Shown piece by piece: positions 26,344-34,754 of a stretch of DNA of 64,000 nucleotides. Source of the stretch: Arthrobacter sp. D5-1 (GTDB taxonomy: Bacteria; Actinomycetota; Actinomycetes; Actinomycetales; Micrococcaceae); the NCBI RefSeq assembly GCF_017357425.1, contig NZ_CP014571.1, positions 620,001 through 684,000 of the forward strand, in the 5' to 3' direction. Position 1 is the first letter of the stretch. Every line of letters starts with the position of its first letter. The notes under the pieces were generated by a model that saw nothing but the letters and a program-made list of their open reading frames with translations, had not been told where the DNA came from and did not search any database. The position numbers and the translations under genes are program-made.

Positions 26344-27102
26344 TCAGAGGTTCCTTTCCGCGTAAACCCGCAGCGCATCCCGGACGAAGGCCGCCCCTGT
26401 TTCACCGCCATAATTGGCGGCAAACCTCGGATCAGCGACGTACATCTCGCCGAGTCCCGTGACGTAACCCTTGACGTCTCCGCCGGGTGCCGTCGTCGGG
26501 GTTCCCGGAATTCCGCGAAGCCATTCGACGTGGCGCCGTGCAAGATCCTGCGCTTCAGCGCTGTCCGGTGCTACGCCTGATTCGGCGGCGGTTATCCAGT
26601 CCGTGCCCAGCTTTTGTGAGCGGTCTTTCCACTGCTGCTTCTCGTCGGCGCTCATTCCGCGCCACCACGCATCGCTGGCGGCGTAAGCATCCTTGCCCCA
26701 GCGCTCCTCCACCTCGTCCTTGTACTGAGTGTGGTCGAAGCCATCAAACATGTTCTGTGCCATGTACTTTCCATCCCCTTTCATTGTGTCGATGGTCTGC
26801 CGGACGGACGCGATCTGCCGGGTCAGCCTGTCCTGCTCCTGCGCGAGCCATTCCAGATGGCTGCGTAAAGCTTTGACGGTGTCCGTCTCTCGATCGAGAA
26901 CTTCGGCGATGGCCGGGAGGCCAAGCCCCAGTTCCCTGAGCAGGAGGATGCGCTGGAGTTGGACCAGGGCCGGACCGTCATAGTAGCGATAGCCGTTATG
27001 GCCGGTCCGGCTTGGTTTCAGCAGCCCGATGTCGTCGTAGTGACGCAGCGTGCGGCTGGTGGTTCCTGCGATTTTGGCGATTTCCTGAATTGACCAGTCC
27101 AT
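26344..27102 (-). CDS. TipA-like MerR-family regulator
   Basis: A 252-residue activator. The N-terminal MerR domain has SIQEIAKIAGTTSRTLRHYDDIGLLKPSRTGHNGYRYYD, a coiled-coil around 80-110 follows, and residues about 115-252 form a TipAS antibiotic-recognition domain (MFDGFDHTQYKDEVEERWG, WWRGMSADEKQQWK, YADPRF-type region). TipA proteins capture thiopeptides or other hydrophobic drugs and activate their own promoter. GGAGG precedes the ATG. Upstream is a promoter with the 19-bp spacer and internal dyad expected for MerR autoactivation. Confidence 0.88.
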   Translation of the reverse strand: MDWSIQEIAKIAGTTSRTLRHYDDIGLLKPSRTGHNGYRYYDGPALVQLQRILLLRELGLGLPAIAEVLDRETDTVKALRSHLEWLAQEQDRLTRQIASVRQTIDTMKGDGKYMAQNMFDGFDHTQYKDEVEERWGKDAYAASDAWWRGMSADEKQQWKDRSQKLGTDWITAAESGVAPDSAEAQDLARRHVEWLRGIPGTPTTAPGGDVKGYVTGLGEMYVADPRFAANYGGETGAAFVRDALRVYAERNL

Positions 27103-27130
27103 ACGTCCTCCGTCCTGTGCCTGTTCTTTG

Positions 27131-27161
27131 ACAGTAGGGGTTGACGTTACGTCAAGGTCAA
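27131..27161 (-). promoter_or_regulatory. MerR-type promoter with 19-bp spacer and dyad
   Basis: On the minus strand TTGACC (27156-27161) and TACTGT (27131-27136) are 19 bp apart. The spacer contains the dyad TTGAC-GTTAC-GTCAA at 27141-27155. A long spacer with a dyad in it is the hallmark of promoters opened by MerR-family activators; it lies about 30 bases before the TipA-like gene. Confidence 0.82.
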
Positions 27162-27179
27162 GGGGATGGCTGCCAGCAC

Positions 27180-27830
27180 TTAGTCGGCCAGGATCAGGTA
27201 GAGGGCGCGGCGGGTTTCGTCCAGCTTTTCAATGGCTGCCTGGCGCTGTTCATCGGTGGCGGCTGAGCGGAACTGGTGGACGACGCCCATGAGCTTGCCG
27301 ACGCTCTGGTGGAAGGCGGCGGCGGTTCCGTCGGCTTCCGTATTCCAGGCGTTGGCCAGTTCTTCCTCGTGCTCGGCAACATAGGCCTTGCCATCGTCCG
27401 TGAGCGTGAACTCGGTACGTCGGCCTTCGCCGACGGCGACGATCAGTTCTTCATCCACCAGTTGCTGCAGGGTGGGGTAGACGGATCCGGGGCTGGGACG
27501 CCATGCGCCGGATGTTTTCTCCGCGATGGTCTTGATGAGGCCATAGCCGTTGGAAGGAGCCTCCGCCAAGAGCGAGAGAATCGCCGCCCGGACGTCGCCG
27601 CGGTTGGCTCGGCGGGAGCCGCCAGGACCGAAGCCCCGTGGGCCGAATCCGGGTCCAAAGCCGGGGCCAAAACCGCCCGGTCCGAAGCCCGGGCCAAACC
27701 CGCCGCCTCCGTGTCCGCCCGGTCCTCGTCGGCCCTTGCCCCGGTTAAAGCGGCCTCGGCCGTGTCCGGGTTCGGGGTGTCCGTGGTCGTGCTCGGGGAA
27801 TGGGTTGCCGTGTTCGTTGATGCCTTTCAT
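27180..27830 (-). CDS. PadR-family regulator with Gly/His-rich N-terminus
   Basis: A 216-residue repressor. Residues about 1-75 are low complexity, rich in Gly, His, Pro and Phe, with repeated GFGPGFGPG units. The PadR winged helix follows: RGDVRAAILSLLAEAPSNGYGLIKTIAEKTSGAWRPSPGSVYPTLQQLVDEELI. A short C-terminal dimerisation helix ends it. AAAGGACG precedes the ATG. A CGATATATCG palindrome upstream is the probable autoregulatory site. No effector gene is adjacent on its strand, so the target regulon is unclear. Confidence 0.85.
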   Translation of the reverse strand: MKGINEHGNPFPEHDHGHPEPGHGRGRFNRGKGRRGPGGHGGGGFGPGFGPGGFGPGFGPGFGPRGFGPGGSRRANRGDVRAAILSLLAEAPSNGYGLIKTIAEKTSGAWRPSPGSVYPTLQQLVDEELIVAVGEGRRTEFTLTDDGKAYVAEHEEELANAWNTEADGTAAAFHQSVGKLMGVVHQFRSAATDEQRQAAIEKLDETRRALYLILAD

Positions 27831-27885
27831 AACAGCATCGTCCTTTCGGTTGTTCTTACGCCGAAGGATAATCGGCGATAGTTAA

Positions 27886-27895
27886 CGATATATCG
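27886..27895. promoter_or_regulatory. Palindrome upstream of PadR gene
   Basis: CGATATATCG is a perfect 10-bp palindrome, with partial repeats GCGATAG at 27875-27881 and AATATCGCG at 27900-27908, about 56 bases before the PadR start. ATAT-centred dyads of this kind are typical PadR binding sites. Confidence 0.6.
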
Positions 27896-27921
27896 GTGAA
27901 TATCGCGACGTCAAGAGTCGA

Positions 27922-27960
27922 TAAAAACCAAAACTGCCCCCGCCCAGAGGGCAGGGGCAG
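27922..27960 (-). terminator. Terminator at the end of the five-gene catabolic operon
   Basis: On the minus strand CTGCCCC + GCCC pairs with GGGC + GGGGCAG (27934-27960, one mismatch, 3-base loop) and is followed by TTTTGGTTTTT. It closes the operon ending with the SDR gene. Confidence 0.8.
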
Positions 27961-27980
27961 CAATGTGGGGCGAAGGGCGG

Positions 27981-28763
27981 CTATGACAGCGGGGTGACGT
28001 AAGCTCCCGAAATACCGCCATCCACCAGGAATGTCGACGCCGTAATGAAGGATGCGTCGTCACTGGCCAAGAAGGCGACGGCAGCCGCCAGCTCTTCCGG
28101 TTCCGCGAAGCGACCCAGCGGCACATGGACCAGGCGGCGTGCTGCCTTCTCCGGATCCTTGGCGAAGAGTTCCTTCAACAGCGGCGTGTTCACCGGCCCC
28201 GGGCAGAGTGCGTTGATGCGGATGCCCTGGCGCGCGAATTCGACGCCGAGTTCCCGGCTCATGGAGAGCACGCCACCTTTGGAGGCGCTGTAGGAAATCT
28301 GGGAAGTAGCGGCACCCATGACGGCAACGAAGGACGCCGTGTTGATGATGGAGCCCTTGCCCTGCTCCTGCATGTAGGGAATGGCGTATTTGCAGCAGTA
28401 GTAGACCGAGGTCAGGTTCACTTCCTGGACCCTCCGCCAGGCATCGATGCCCGTGTCCAGGATCGAGGCATCGTCCGCGGGGGAGATGCCGGCATTGTTG
28501 AAGGCAATGTCAACGCTGCCATATGTCTCTTTGGTCTGGGCATAAAGGTTGCGGACTTCTTCCTCGCTGGTCACGTCCACCTTCACGAACAGGCCGCCAA
28601 CTTCGCTGGCCGCGGCAATGCCGGAGGTCGGCTCGATGTCCGCGATCACGACGTTGGCGCCCTCTGAGGCCATCCGGCGTGCTGTGGCCAGGCCGATGCC
28701 GCTGGCGCCGCCCGTAATGACTGCACTGCGGCCTGCGAGGCGGTTGGAAACTACTGCTTGCAT
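27981..28763 (-). CDS. NAD-dependent short-chain dehydrogenase (SDR)
   Basis: A 260-residue classical SDR. The cofactor loop TGGASGIG is at 17-24, D42 in ADIEP favours NAD over NADP, NNAG is at 89-92, and the catalytic S144, Y158 and K162 (YSASKGG) are intact. The ATG at 28763 follows AAGGAG. It is the last gene of the operon and starts 31 bases after the aldehyde dehydrogenase. In a gamma-glutamyl-ethanolamide route an alcohol dehydrogenase is needed before the aldehyde dehydrogenase, and this gene fits that step. This is inference; the generic SDR fold does not fix the substrate. Confidence 0.85.
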   Translation of the reverse strand: MQAVVSNRLAGRSAVITGGASGIGLATARRMASEGANVVIADIEPTSGIAAASEVGGLFVKVDVTSEEEVRNLYAQTKETYGSVDIAFNNAGISPADDASILDTGIDAWRRVQEVNLTSVYYCCKYAIPYMQEQGKGSIINTASFVAVMGAATSQISYSASKGGVLSMSRELGVEFARQGIRINALCPGPVNTPLLKELFAKDPEKAARRLVHVPLGRFAEPEELAAAVAFLASDDASFITASTFLVDGGISGAYVTPLS

Positions 28764-28794
28764 GGGGTGCTCCTTAGGGAAGTGGTGGAAAAGA

Positions 28795-30165
28795 CTAGGC
28801 GGATTGGGTTGAGATGAAAACGTTCTTGACGTCGGTGAAGGCGTCCAAGGCATCCGGGCCGAGCTCGCGCCCCAGACCTGATTGTTTGAAGCCGCCAAAA
28901 GGTGTGGAGTAACGGACGGACGAGTGTGAATTGACGGACAAGTTGCCGGACTCGACGCCGCGCGCCACGCGAAGGGCCCGGTCTACCTTGGACGTCCAGA
29001 TGGAACCGGACAGGCCATACTCGGTGTTGTTGGCGATCCGGATGGCGTCGGCTTCGTCCTCGAAAGGGACGACGGCGACTACCGGACCGAAGATCTCATC
29101 GGTGAATGACGGCGCGTCCACGTCCGGAGTCAGAACGGTGGGCGGGAACCAGAAACCCGGACCCTCCGGCGCCTTGCCCTGGAAGGCGACCGGGGCGCCG
29201 TCGGGCACGAATCCTGAAACTGTACTGAGCTGCTGTGCGGAGATCAGTGGACCCATCGTTGTGGCTGCGTCGGCGGGATCGCCGACGCGCATTCCCATAA
29301 CCTCGGGTTCCAGCAGTTCGAGGAAGCGGTCGTAGACATTTCGTTGAACCAGGATCCGGGAGCGTGCGCAGCAATCCTGGCCCGCGTTGTCGAAAGCGCC
29401 AGCCGGCGCCGCAGCCGCCGCAAGCTCAAGATCGGCGTCGTCGAAAACGATGTTGGCGCTCTTACCGCCAAGTTCCAGCGTCACCCGCTTCACTTGGTCT
29501 GCACAGCCGGCCATGATCTGCTTCCCGACTCCGGTGGAGCCGGTGAAAACCACCTTGCGCACGGCAGGGTGGGTGACGAATCGCTGCCCCACCACGGAGC
29601 CCTTCCCGGGAATCACCTGGAAGACGCCTTCGGGAATGCCTGCTTCAAGGGCAAGCTCACCCAGCCGGATCGCCGTCAGCGGCGTCACCTCTGCGGGCTT
29701 GAGCACCACGGTGTTCCCTGCCGCCAGTGCAGGTGCGAATCCCCAGCCGGCAATCGGCATGGGAAAGTTCCACGGGACGATCACACCCACCACGCCCAGC
29801 GGCTCATGGAACGTCATGTTGACCCCGCCGGCCACGGGAATCTGGCGGCCGAAATGCCGTTCCGGAGCTGCGGCATAATAGTTCAGCACATCACGGACAT
29901 TGCCGGCTTCCCACCGGGCATTTCCGATGGTGTGCCCTGCGTTGCGTACCTCCAGTTGGGCGAGGTTCTCCAGGTCATGGTCGACGGCGGCGGCGAACCG
30001 CCGGAGCAGCAGCGCACGGTCCGCGGGCGCCACTGACCTCCACGATTCGTATGCGGCAGCGGCCCTTGCGATCGCAGCGTCCGTCTCTGCCAGGCCTGCG
30101 AGTGGGACCGTCTGGATGAACTCCTCGGTGGCCGGATTGATGACATCAAAGACTGTTGCAGTCAT
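28795..30165 (-). CDS. Aldehyde dehydrogenase, PuuC-like role
   Basis: A 456-residue NAD(P)-dependent aldehyde dehydrogenase with N133 in PWNF, general base E231 in LELGG and nucleophile C265 in GQDCCARS. It starts at 30165 with an ATGA overlap with the amidotransferase stop; an open frame extends far upstream but lacks family similarity. It has no strong ribosome site, consistent with coupling. In context it would oxidise a gamma-glutamylated aminoaldehyde (from ethanolamine or putrescine) to the acid. Confidence 0.87.
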   Translation of the reverse strand: MTATVFDVINPATEEFIQTVPLAGLAETDAAIARAAAAYESWRSVAPADRALLLRRFAAAVDHDLENLAQLEVRNAGHTIGNARWEAGNVRDVLNYYAAAPERHFGRQIPVAGGVNMTFHEPLGVVGVIVPWNFPMPIAGWGFAPALAAGNTVVLKPAEVTPLTAIRLGELALEAGIPEGVFQVIPGKGSVVGQRFVTHPAVRKVVFTGSTGVGKQIMAGCADQVKRVTLELGGKSANIVFDDADLELAAAAAPAGAFDNAGQDCCARSRILVQRNVYDRFLELLEPEVMGMRVGDPADAATTMGPLISAQQLSTVSGFVPDGAPVAFQGKAPEGPGFWFPPTVLTPDVDAPSFTDEIFGPVVAVVPFEDEADAIRIANNTEYGLSGSIWTSKVDRALRVARGVESGNLSVNSHSSVRYSTPFGGFKQSGLGRELGPDALDAFTDVKNVFISTQSA

Positions 30166-30920
30166 GCGGGGGACATCGCTTTCATGGTTGCGGTGTGGTC
30201 GGTACGGTAGTTCGCGGCTGCTTCCACGAAGCCGCGGAAGAGCCGGAGATCGTGCGGGTTCTGCTCCGGGTGGAATTGGACTCCCAACACCCAGCCGCCC
30301 TCCCTGGTTTCCAGGGCTTGGACCATGCCGTCTGCGGAGCGGGCTGTCACGCGCAGGGCCCGGGGCACAGAGTCCATGGCCTGGTGGTGGTAGCAGGGCG
30401 ACACAGCGGTGTCGCCGAGGAGATCGTTGATCAGGCTGCCCGGCGTGGTGCTGAAGGCCGCCTCGCCGTATACACCGGGCGCTGGTTGGCACCTGGCATC
30501 CGGGTTGACATCCGGGATGTGCTGGATCAGGGTCCCGCCCAACACGACGTTCAGGAGTTGCGCGCCACGGCAGATGGCGAAAAGCGGCAGCCCACGTTCC
30601 AGCGCAGCGCGGAGAAGGACGGAATCGTGGCTGTCCCGCAAGGGCTGCGGCTGCGTCCTGGGATGGGGAGCCTGCCCGTAAAGTGAAGGATCGACGTCGG
30701 GCCCTCCCACCACGATCAGCCCGTCCACCAGGTCCAGGACCGTAGGGTCGGTACCGCTGGGTGGCAGCAGTATTGGAGTGGCGCCGGCCGCCACCACAGC
30801 CTCGACGTACGTGGCGGGGAGGATGGCCGCCGTCGTATTCCACACTCCCCAGGAGGCCTCCTGCAGGTAGCTCGTGAGTGCGATCCGGGGCCTGTACTTT
30901 TCAGAGTCGCTCGAAGCCAC
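30162..30920 (-). CDS. Gamma-glutamyl amide hydrolase (PuuD-type class-I amidotransferase)
   Basis: A 252-residue class-I glutamine-amidotransferase-like hydrolase. Nucleophile C117 lies in FAICRGAQLLNV and H217 with E219 in GVQFHPE; VVGGPDVDPSLYG near 71-82 is typical of PuuD. It would release glutamate from a gamma-glutamyl acid. The GTG start at 30920 has GGAG 7 bases upstream and overlaps the ligase gene by 20 bases; the longer open frame encodes an antisense-looking, unrelated peptide. The pair synthetase plus hydrolase defines a gamma-glutamylation cycle. Confidence 0.87.
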   Translation of the reverse strand: MASSDSEKYRPRIALTSYLQEASWGVWNTTAAILPATYVEAVVAAGATPILLPPSGTDPTVLDLVDGLIVVGGPDVDPSLYGQAPHPRTQPQPLRDSHDSVLLRAALERGLPLFAICRGAQLLNVVLGGTLIQHIPDVNPDARCQPAPGVYGEAAFSTTPGSLINDLLGDTAVSPCYHHQAMDSVPRALRVTARSADGMVQALETREGGWVLGVQFHPEQNPHDLRLFRGFVEAAANYRTDHTATMKAMSPA

Positions 30921-32283
30921 GGGTCCGCTCCCAGTCTGTGATGGCGCTGTCGTACGCGGTGAGTTCCACCGTGGCGGCGTGGACGTAGTGGTCCACCACG
31001 TCGTCGCCGAATGCCTTGCGGGCGATGCTGCTTTCGGCGAGCAGATCGCGGGCGTCCCGCAGGGTGGTGGGCAGACGGTCCGCATCGGATTCGTACGCGT
31101 TGCCCTTGGTGATGGCCTGCAACGGGAGGTCATTCTCGATCCCGTGAATCACCGCCGCGATCATGGCTGCGACGGCGAGGTACGGGTTGACGTCGCCGCC
31201 GCCCACACGGTTTTCGGTGCGGAGGCCCCGGCCGTGTCCCACGACGCGCAGCGCACAGCTGCGGTTATCAAGGCCCCAGGCGATAGCCGTCGGCGCAAAG
31301 CTGCCCTCCACGAACCGCTTATAGGAGTTGATGTTCGGGGCCAGGAAGTAGGTGAGTTCGCGCAGTGCTGCCAACTGTCCCGCCACGAAACGTTCCATCA
31401 CGGGACTGAAGCCGTGGTCGCCGTCGCCCGCCAAGACGGGGTTGCCCTCAAGGTCGGTGAGGCTGAAGTGGATGTGGCAGGAGTTGCCTTCGCGCTCGTT
31501 GAACTTGGACATGAACGTGATGCTCTTGCCGTGCCGGTCCGCGATCTCCTTGGCACCGTTCTTGTAGAACGAGTGCTTGTCACAGGCCGCCAGGGCCTCG
31601 TCGAAGCGGAACGTGATTTCCTGCTGCCCCAGGTTGCATTCGCCCTTGGACGATTCCACAACCAATCCGGCGGCCTCCATGTTGGTGCGGATGGAGCGGA
31701 TCACCGGTTCCAGGCGCGCGGTAGCCAGCAGCGAATAGTCCACGTTGTACTGCGTTGCGGGCGTGAGGCTGGTGTAGTTCTTCTCCCAGGCCTGGCTGTA
31801 GGAGTCGTCGAACATGATGAACTCCAGCTCGGTGCCGGCGTAGGCACGGTAGCCAAGCTTTTCGAGGCGTTCGATCTGGGCCTTCAGGATCTGGCGGGGG
31901 GAGGCAGCAACAGGGGTGTGATCGGTCCAGAGCACGTCGCACTGCACTATCGCGGTGCCTTCCAGCCACGGAACCCGCCGCAGGGTTGAGATATCAGGCA
32001 TCATCACCATGTCCCCATAGCCTGTCTCCCACGAGGACATGGCGTAACCGTCCACCGTCTTCATCTCGACATCGACGGCGAGAAGGTAGTTGCAGCCTTC
32101 GGCTCCGTGGTCCAGGACGTCCTCCATGAAGGACCGTGCTCCACAGCGCTTGCCCTGCAGGCGTCCCAGCGCATCTGTGATGGCGACAATGACTGTATCG
32201 ATGTCGCCGCTGTCTATCAGCCCCCGCAGTTCGTCGAGGGTCAGTTGTTGGTTCCGGGCTGACGCTTTGTTTTGCTCATTCAT
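30901..32283 (-). CDS. Glutamine-synthetase-like gamma-glutamyl-amine ligase
   Basis: A 460-residue member of the GlnA-like family that ligates glutamate to an amine with ATP (PuuA of putrescine, GlnA3 of polyamines, GlnA4 of ethanolamine). The glutamate and metal site segments GTELEFIMFDDSY, SKFNEREGNSCHIHFS and NSYKRFVEGSFAPTAIAWGLDNR are present. The usual adenylylation tyrosine context of housekeeping GlnA is replaced by NAYESDADRLPTTLRDA. The ATG at 32283 follows CGGAG. The adjacent ethanolamine-type permease makes ethanolamine the leading substrate. Confidence 0.85.
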   Translation of the reverse strand: MNEQNKASARNQQLTLDELRGLIDSGDIDTVIVAITDALGRLQGKRCGARSFMEDVLDHGAEGCNYLLAVDVEMKTVDGYAMSSWETGYGDMVMMPDISTLRRVPWLEGTAIVQCDVLWTDHTPVAASPRQILKAQIERLEKLGYRAYAGTELEFIMFDDSYSQAWEKNYTSLTPATQYNVDYSLLATARLEPVIRSIRTNMEAAGLVVESSKGECNLGQQEITFRFDEALAACDKHSFYKNGAKEIADRHGKSITFMSKFNEREGNSCHIHFSLTDLEGNPVLAGDGDHGFSPVMERFVAGQLAALRELTYFLAPNINSYKRFVEGSFAPTAIAWGLDNRSCALRVVGHGRGLRTENRVGGGDVNPYLAVAAMIAAVIHGIENDLPLQAITKGNAYESDADRLPTTLRDARDLLAESSIARKAFGDDVVDHYVHAATVELTAYDSAITDWERTRGFERL

Positions 32284-32319
32284 GGTGTCTCCGGGGTTCT
32301 TGTGTGTGGACATTTGTTG

Positions 32320-33750
32320 TTACTTCAGTTCGGCTTCCGCCATGGCCAGTTGGGCGAACTCTTCTTCGGGCGCGCCCGCCACGATCCGGTGCCGGCTGTA
32401 GAGCCAGTAGTAGAGAAGGGCGGCGGCAAAGATTGCCGCCGTGATGGAAGCTGCAAAGACGTCGACGACGAACGTCGCCACGACTGCCACGGCGGAAAGG
32501 ACCAGGGCAACCGAGGTTGTGACGATCCCGCCGGGAGTCCTGTAGCCGCGCTCCAAATGGGGTTCCTTTTTGCGCAAAACGATGTGGGAGAGGTTGAGCA
32601 GGACGTAGGAGACCGTGGCTCCAAAGACGGCTATGTTGATCAACAAGGCGCCGTCCTGCGTCACTGCTGCGAGCAGGAAGCCTATGGTGCCGGGAATGAT
32701 GAGGGCCCAGTAGGGGGTGCGACGCGCCCCGGTGAGGGAGAGCCAGCGGGGGAGGTAACCTGCCCTCGAGAGTGCGAAGAGCTGCCGGGAGTAGGCGTAG
32801 ATGATGGAGAAGAAACTGGCAACCAACCCTGCCAGGCCGGCGTAGTTGACGAAGTCGGCCAGGAACGTGTTGCCGCCGTAGGCGATCCGCAATGCTTCGG
32901 GGAGCGGGTTGTCGGATCCGCTCATGGCTTGGGAGCCGGCGGCTCCGGGTACGAGGACCAGCATCAACGCTCCGAAGACCACCAGGATGATGACGGCCAC
33001 GATGATGCCTCGTGGCATGTCCCGCTTCGGGTTGGACGTTTCTTCGGCCGCCAGTGGAACGCCCTCCACGGCCAGGAAGAACCAGATGCCGTAGACGAGT
33101 GCTGCGAGGATGCCGCTGACACCCATGGGTAGGAAGGCGCTTGAGCCTGCGGAGCCGTCCGGGACGATGTCGAAGAGCCTGGCAGGGTCGAATTTGGGAA
33201 GGAGGCCTATCACCGCGGCGATCAACGCAACTGTGGCTACTGCCGTGATGCCGAACATGATCTTCAGCGCCTCACCTACGCCACGGAGGTGGATCCCAAT
33301 GAAGATCACGTAGGTGACGAGGTAGACCGGCCAGGAGTTGGTGAGCCCGAAGAGCCCCAGCGCTTCCACATAGCCGCCGATGAACGTAGCAATGGCAGCC
33401 GGCGCTACCGCGTACTCAATCAGGACTGCCATACCCGTGGCGTATCCGCCGAGTGGACCTAAAGCCCTGCGTGCGAACGCATAGCCGGCGCCCGCCGTCG
33501 GGAGCGTTGATGAAAGTTCGGCGAGGCCGAAGACCATGCAGGTATACATCACGGCCATCAGCACGAAGGCAATGAGCAGGCCGCCCCAGCCTCCCTGGGC
33601 GAGGCCCAGGTTCCAGCCCGCGAAGTCTCCGGAGATGACATACGCAACCCCCAAACCGGCCAGGAGGATCCAGCCGGCGGCACCTCTTTTGAGGCGGCGG
33701 TGCTTCAAATACTCTTCCTCGCCACCGGGTGGCTGGTGCGCTGTTTCCAT
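32320..33750 (-). CDS. APC permease, ethanolamine-permease-like
   Basis: A 476-residue permease with about 12 membrane segments. The N-terminal VISGDFAGWNLGLAQGGWGG, VFGLAELSSTLPTAGAGYAFARRALGP and IEYAVAPAAIATFIGGYV segments are closely like ethanolamine permeases (APC subfamily 2.A.3.5). Polyamine permeases such as PuuP are related. The ATG at 33750 follows TAGGAAC. It is the first gene of the five-gene operon, with dyad elements in its upstream region and the divergent GntR gene beyond. Confidence 0.82.
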   Translation of the reverse strand: METAHQPPGGEEEYLKHRRLKRGAAGWILLAGLGVAYVISGDFAGWNLGLAQGGWGGLLIAFVLMAVMYTCMVFGLAELSSTLPTAGAGYAFARRALGPLGGYATGMAVLIEYAVAPAAIATFIGGYVEALGLFGLTNSWPVYLVTYVIFIGIHLRGVGEALKIMFGITAVATVALIAAVIGLLPKFDPARLFDIVPDGSAGSSAFLPMGVSGILAALVYGIWFFLAVEGVPLAAEETSNPKRDMPRGIIVAVIILVVFGALMLVLVPGAAGSQAMSGSDNPLPEALRIAYGGNTFLADFVNYAGLAGLVASFFSIIYAYSRQLFALSRAGYLPRWLSLTGARRTPYWALIIPGTIGFLLAAVTQDGALLINIAVFGATVSYVLLNLSHIVLRKKEPHLERGYRTPGGIVTTSVALVLSAVAVVATFVVDVFAASITAAIFAAALLYYWLYSRHRIVAGAPEEEFAQLAMAEAELK

Positions 33751-33818
33751 GCGTGTTCCTAACGTCTGAGGAATGCTTGTGGGAGAGTTCAACGTGAGGA
33801 TCAAGGGGAGATCCTAAA

Positions 33819-33857
33819 GGACTGTTTTCAGTCCAAAGTGTGCTTCAAAGTCTGAAG
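33819..33857. promoter_or_regulatory. Two dyads upstream of the permease operon
   Basis: GGACTG-TTTT-CAGTCC at 33819-33834 and CTTCA-AAGTC-TGAAG at 33843-33857 are perfect small dyads, 70-107 bases before the permease start. They are candidate binding sites for the divergent GntR regulator or another repressor of the operon. Confidence 0.5.
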
Positions 33858-33924
33858 TGTGATCTGCGCCTCGTCAAGTGTTTTCGAAAAAACCACTCAC
33901 TTTTGCTCGTATAGGTACCGGCCC

Positions 33925-33946
33925 AATGGTGTCTTTGATGACCATT
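33925..33946. promoter_or_regulatory. GntR/FadR-type candidate operator
   Basis: AATGGT and ACCATT form a dyad with a 10-base spacer, 70 bases before the GntR gene start. GGT/ACC half-sites are common for FadR-subfamily regulators. Confidence 0.4.
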
Positions 33947-34016
33947 GATGATCCACACGGCTACTATGAAAGCAGCAGGCACCCTGGGTGCCGCGGTCCG
34001 CGCGGAAGGAGATGCA

Positions 34017-34733
34017 GTGCCCGACTCGCCCTTTGGCCCGTCCTTCTCGATGCTGCGTCCGGTGAGGGGCGGCAATGCGTTCGAGGAAACCATCGAGCAC
34101 ATACTGCAGACCATCAAGCTGGGTATTTTCGCTCCCTCTGAAAAGTTGCCCCCGGAACGTGAACTGGCCGAACAGCTGGGGGTCTCCCGTGCAACACTCC
34201 GGGACGCCTTAGGGGAACTGCAGAGCGCTGGTTACCTTGAGGTGCAGCGGGGGCGGTACGGGGGAACATACGTCTCCACCGCCACAGTGCAACGGACGCC
34301 TGATAACAGCCCACTGGACCCGGCCGAAGTTGAAGACGTCCTGCTCTTCCGGTCCATCATTGAACCCGCTGCGGCCGTCCTGGCAGCGAAAGCGGATCTA
34401 TCGGCGGCAGCACGGCAGCACCTCCAGGTGTGCCTTTCCGAAGTCAGCGCGTCCCCTGCTGAGGGCTACCGTCCACGGGATGCGCGGTTCCATATCGCGA
34501 TCGCAGAATTGTCCGGATCCGCAAGCTTGGTCAGTGCAGTGGCTGAAACCCGTGCGCGACTCAATGATCTCCTGGACCGCATTCCACTGCTTGCTACCAA
34601 CCTGGACCATGCCAACGAGCAGCATGTCGAGATTGCGGATGCCATTCTGCGTGGTGATGCTCCTGCTGCCGAGCGGGCTGCCGTGGAGCACCTTGAAGGA
34701 ACCGCTTCGCTCCTGCGCGGCTTCCTGGCCTGA
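34017..34733 (+). CDS. GntR-family regulator, FadR subfamily
   Basis: A 238-residue regulator with an N-terminal winged helix (EKLPPERELAEQLGVSRATLRDALGELQSAGYLEVQRGRYGGTYV) and a C-terminal all-helical FCD ligand domain, with metal-site histidines in RDARFHIAIAELSGS and NEQHVEIADAIL. I chose the GTG at 34017 because AAGGAG lies five bases before it; in-frame ATGs further upstream lack ribosome sites. It is divergent from the gamma-glutamylation operon and is its probable repressor, with an amine or acid intermediate as effector. Confidence 0.85.
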   Translation: MPDSPFGPSFSMLRPVRGGNAFEETIEHILQTIKLGIFAPSEKLPPERELAEQLGVSRATLRDALGELQSAGYLEVQRGRYGGTYVSTATVQRTPDNSPLDPAEVEDVLLFRSIIEPAAAVLAAKADLSAAARQHLQVCLSEVSASPAEGYRPRDARFHIAIAELSGSASLVSAVAETRARLNDLLDRIPLLATNLDHANEQHVEIADAILRGDAPAAERAAVEHLEGTASLLRGFLA

Positions 34734-34754
34734 GTTCCTTCGCACCCGCAGCCG

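Noticed and set aside
30166..30843. N-terminal extension of the aldehyde dehydrogenase frame to 30843
   Set aside because: The extra 226 codons overlap the amidotransferase gene in another frame and have no similarity to dehydrogenases; the ATGA overlap at 30165 gives the normal length.
32320..33750. Putrescine (Puu) operon assignment
   Set aside because: Not excluded, but there is no PuuB-type flavin oxidase in the operon, and the permease reads as ethanolamine-type, so the ethanolamine route is preferred.
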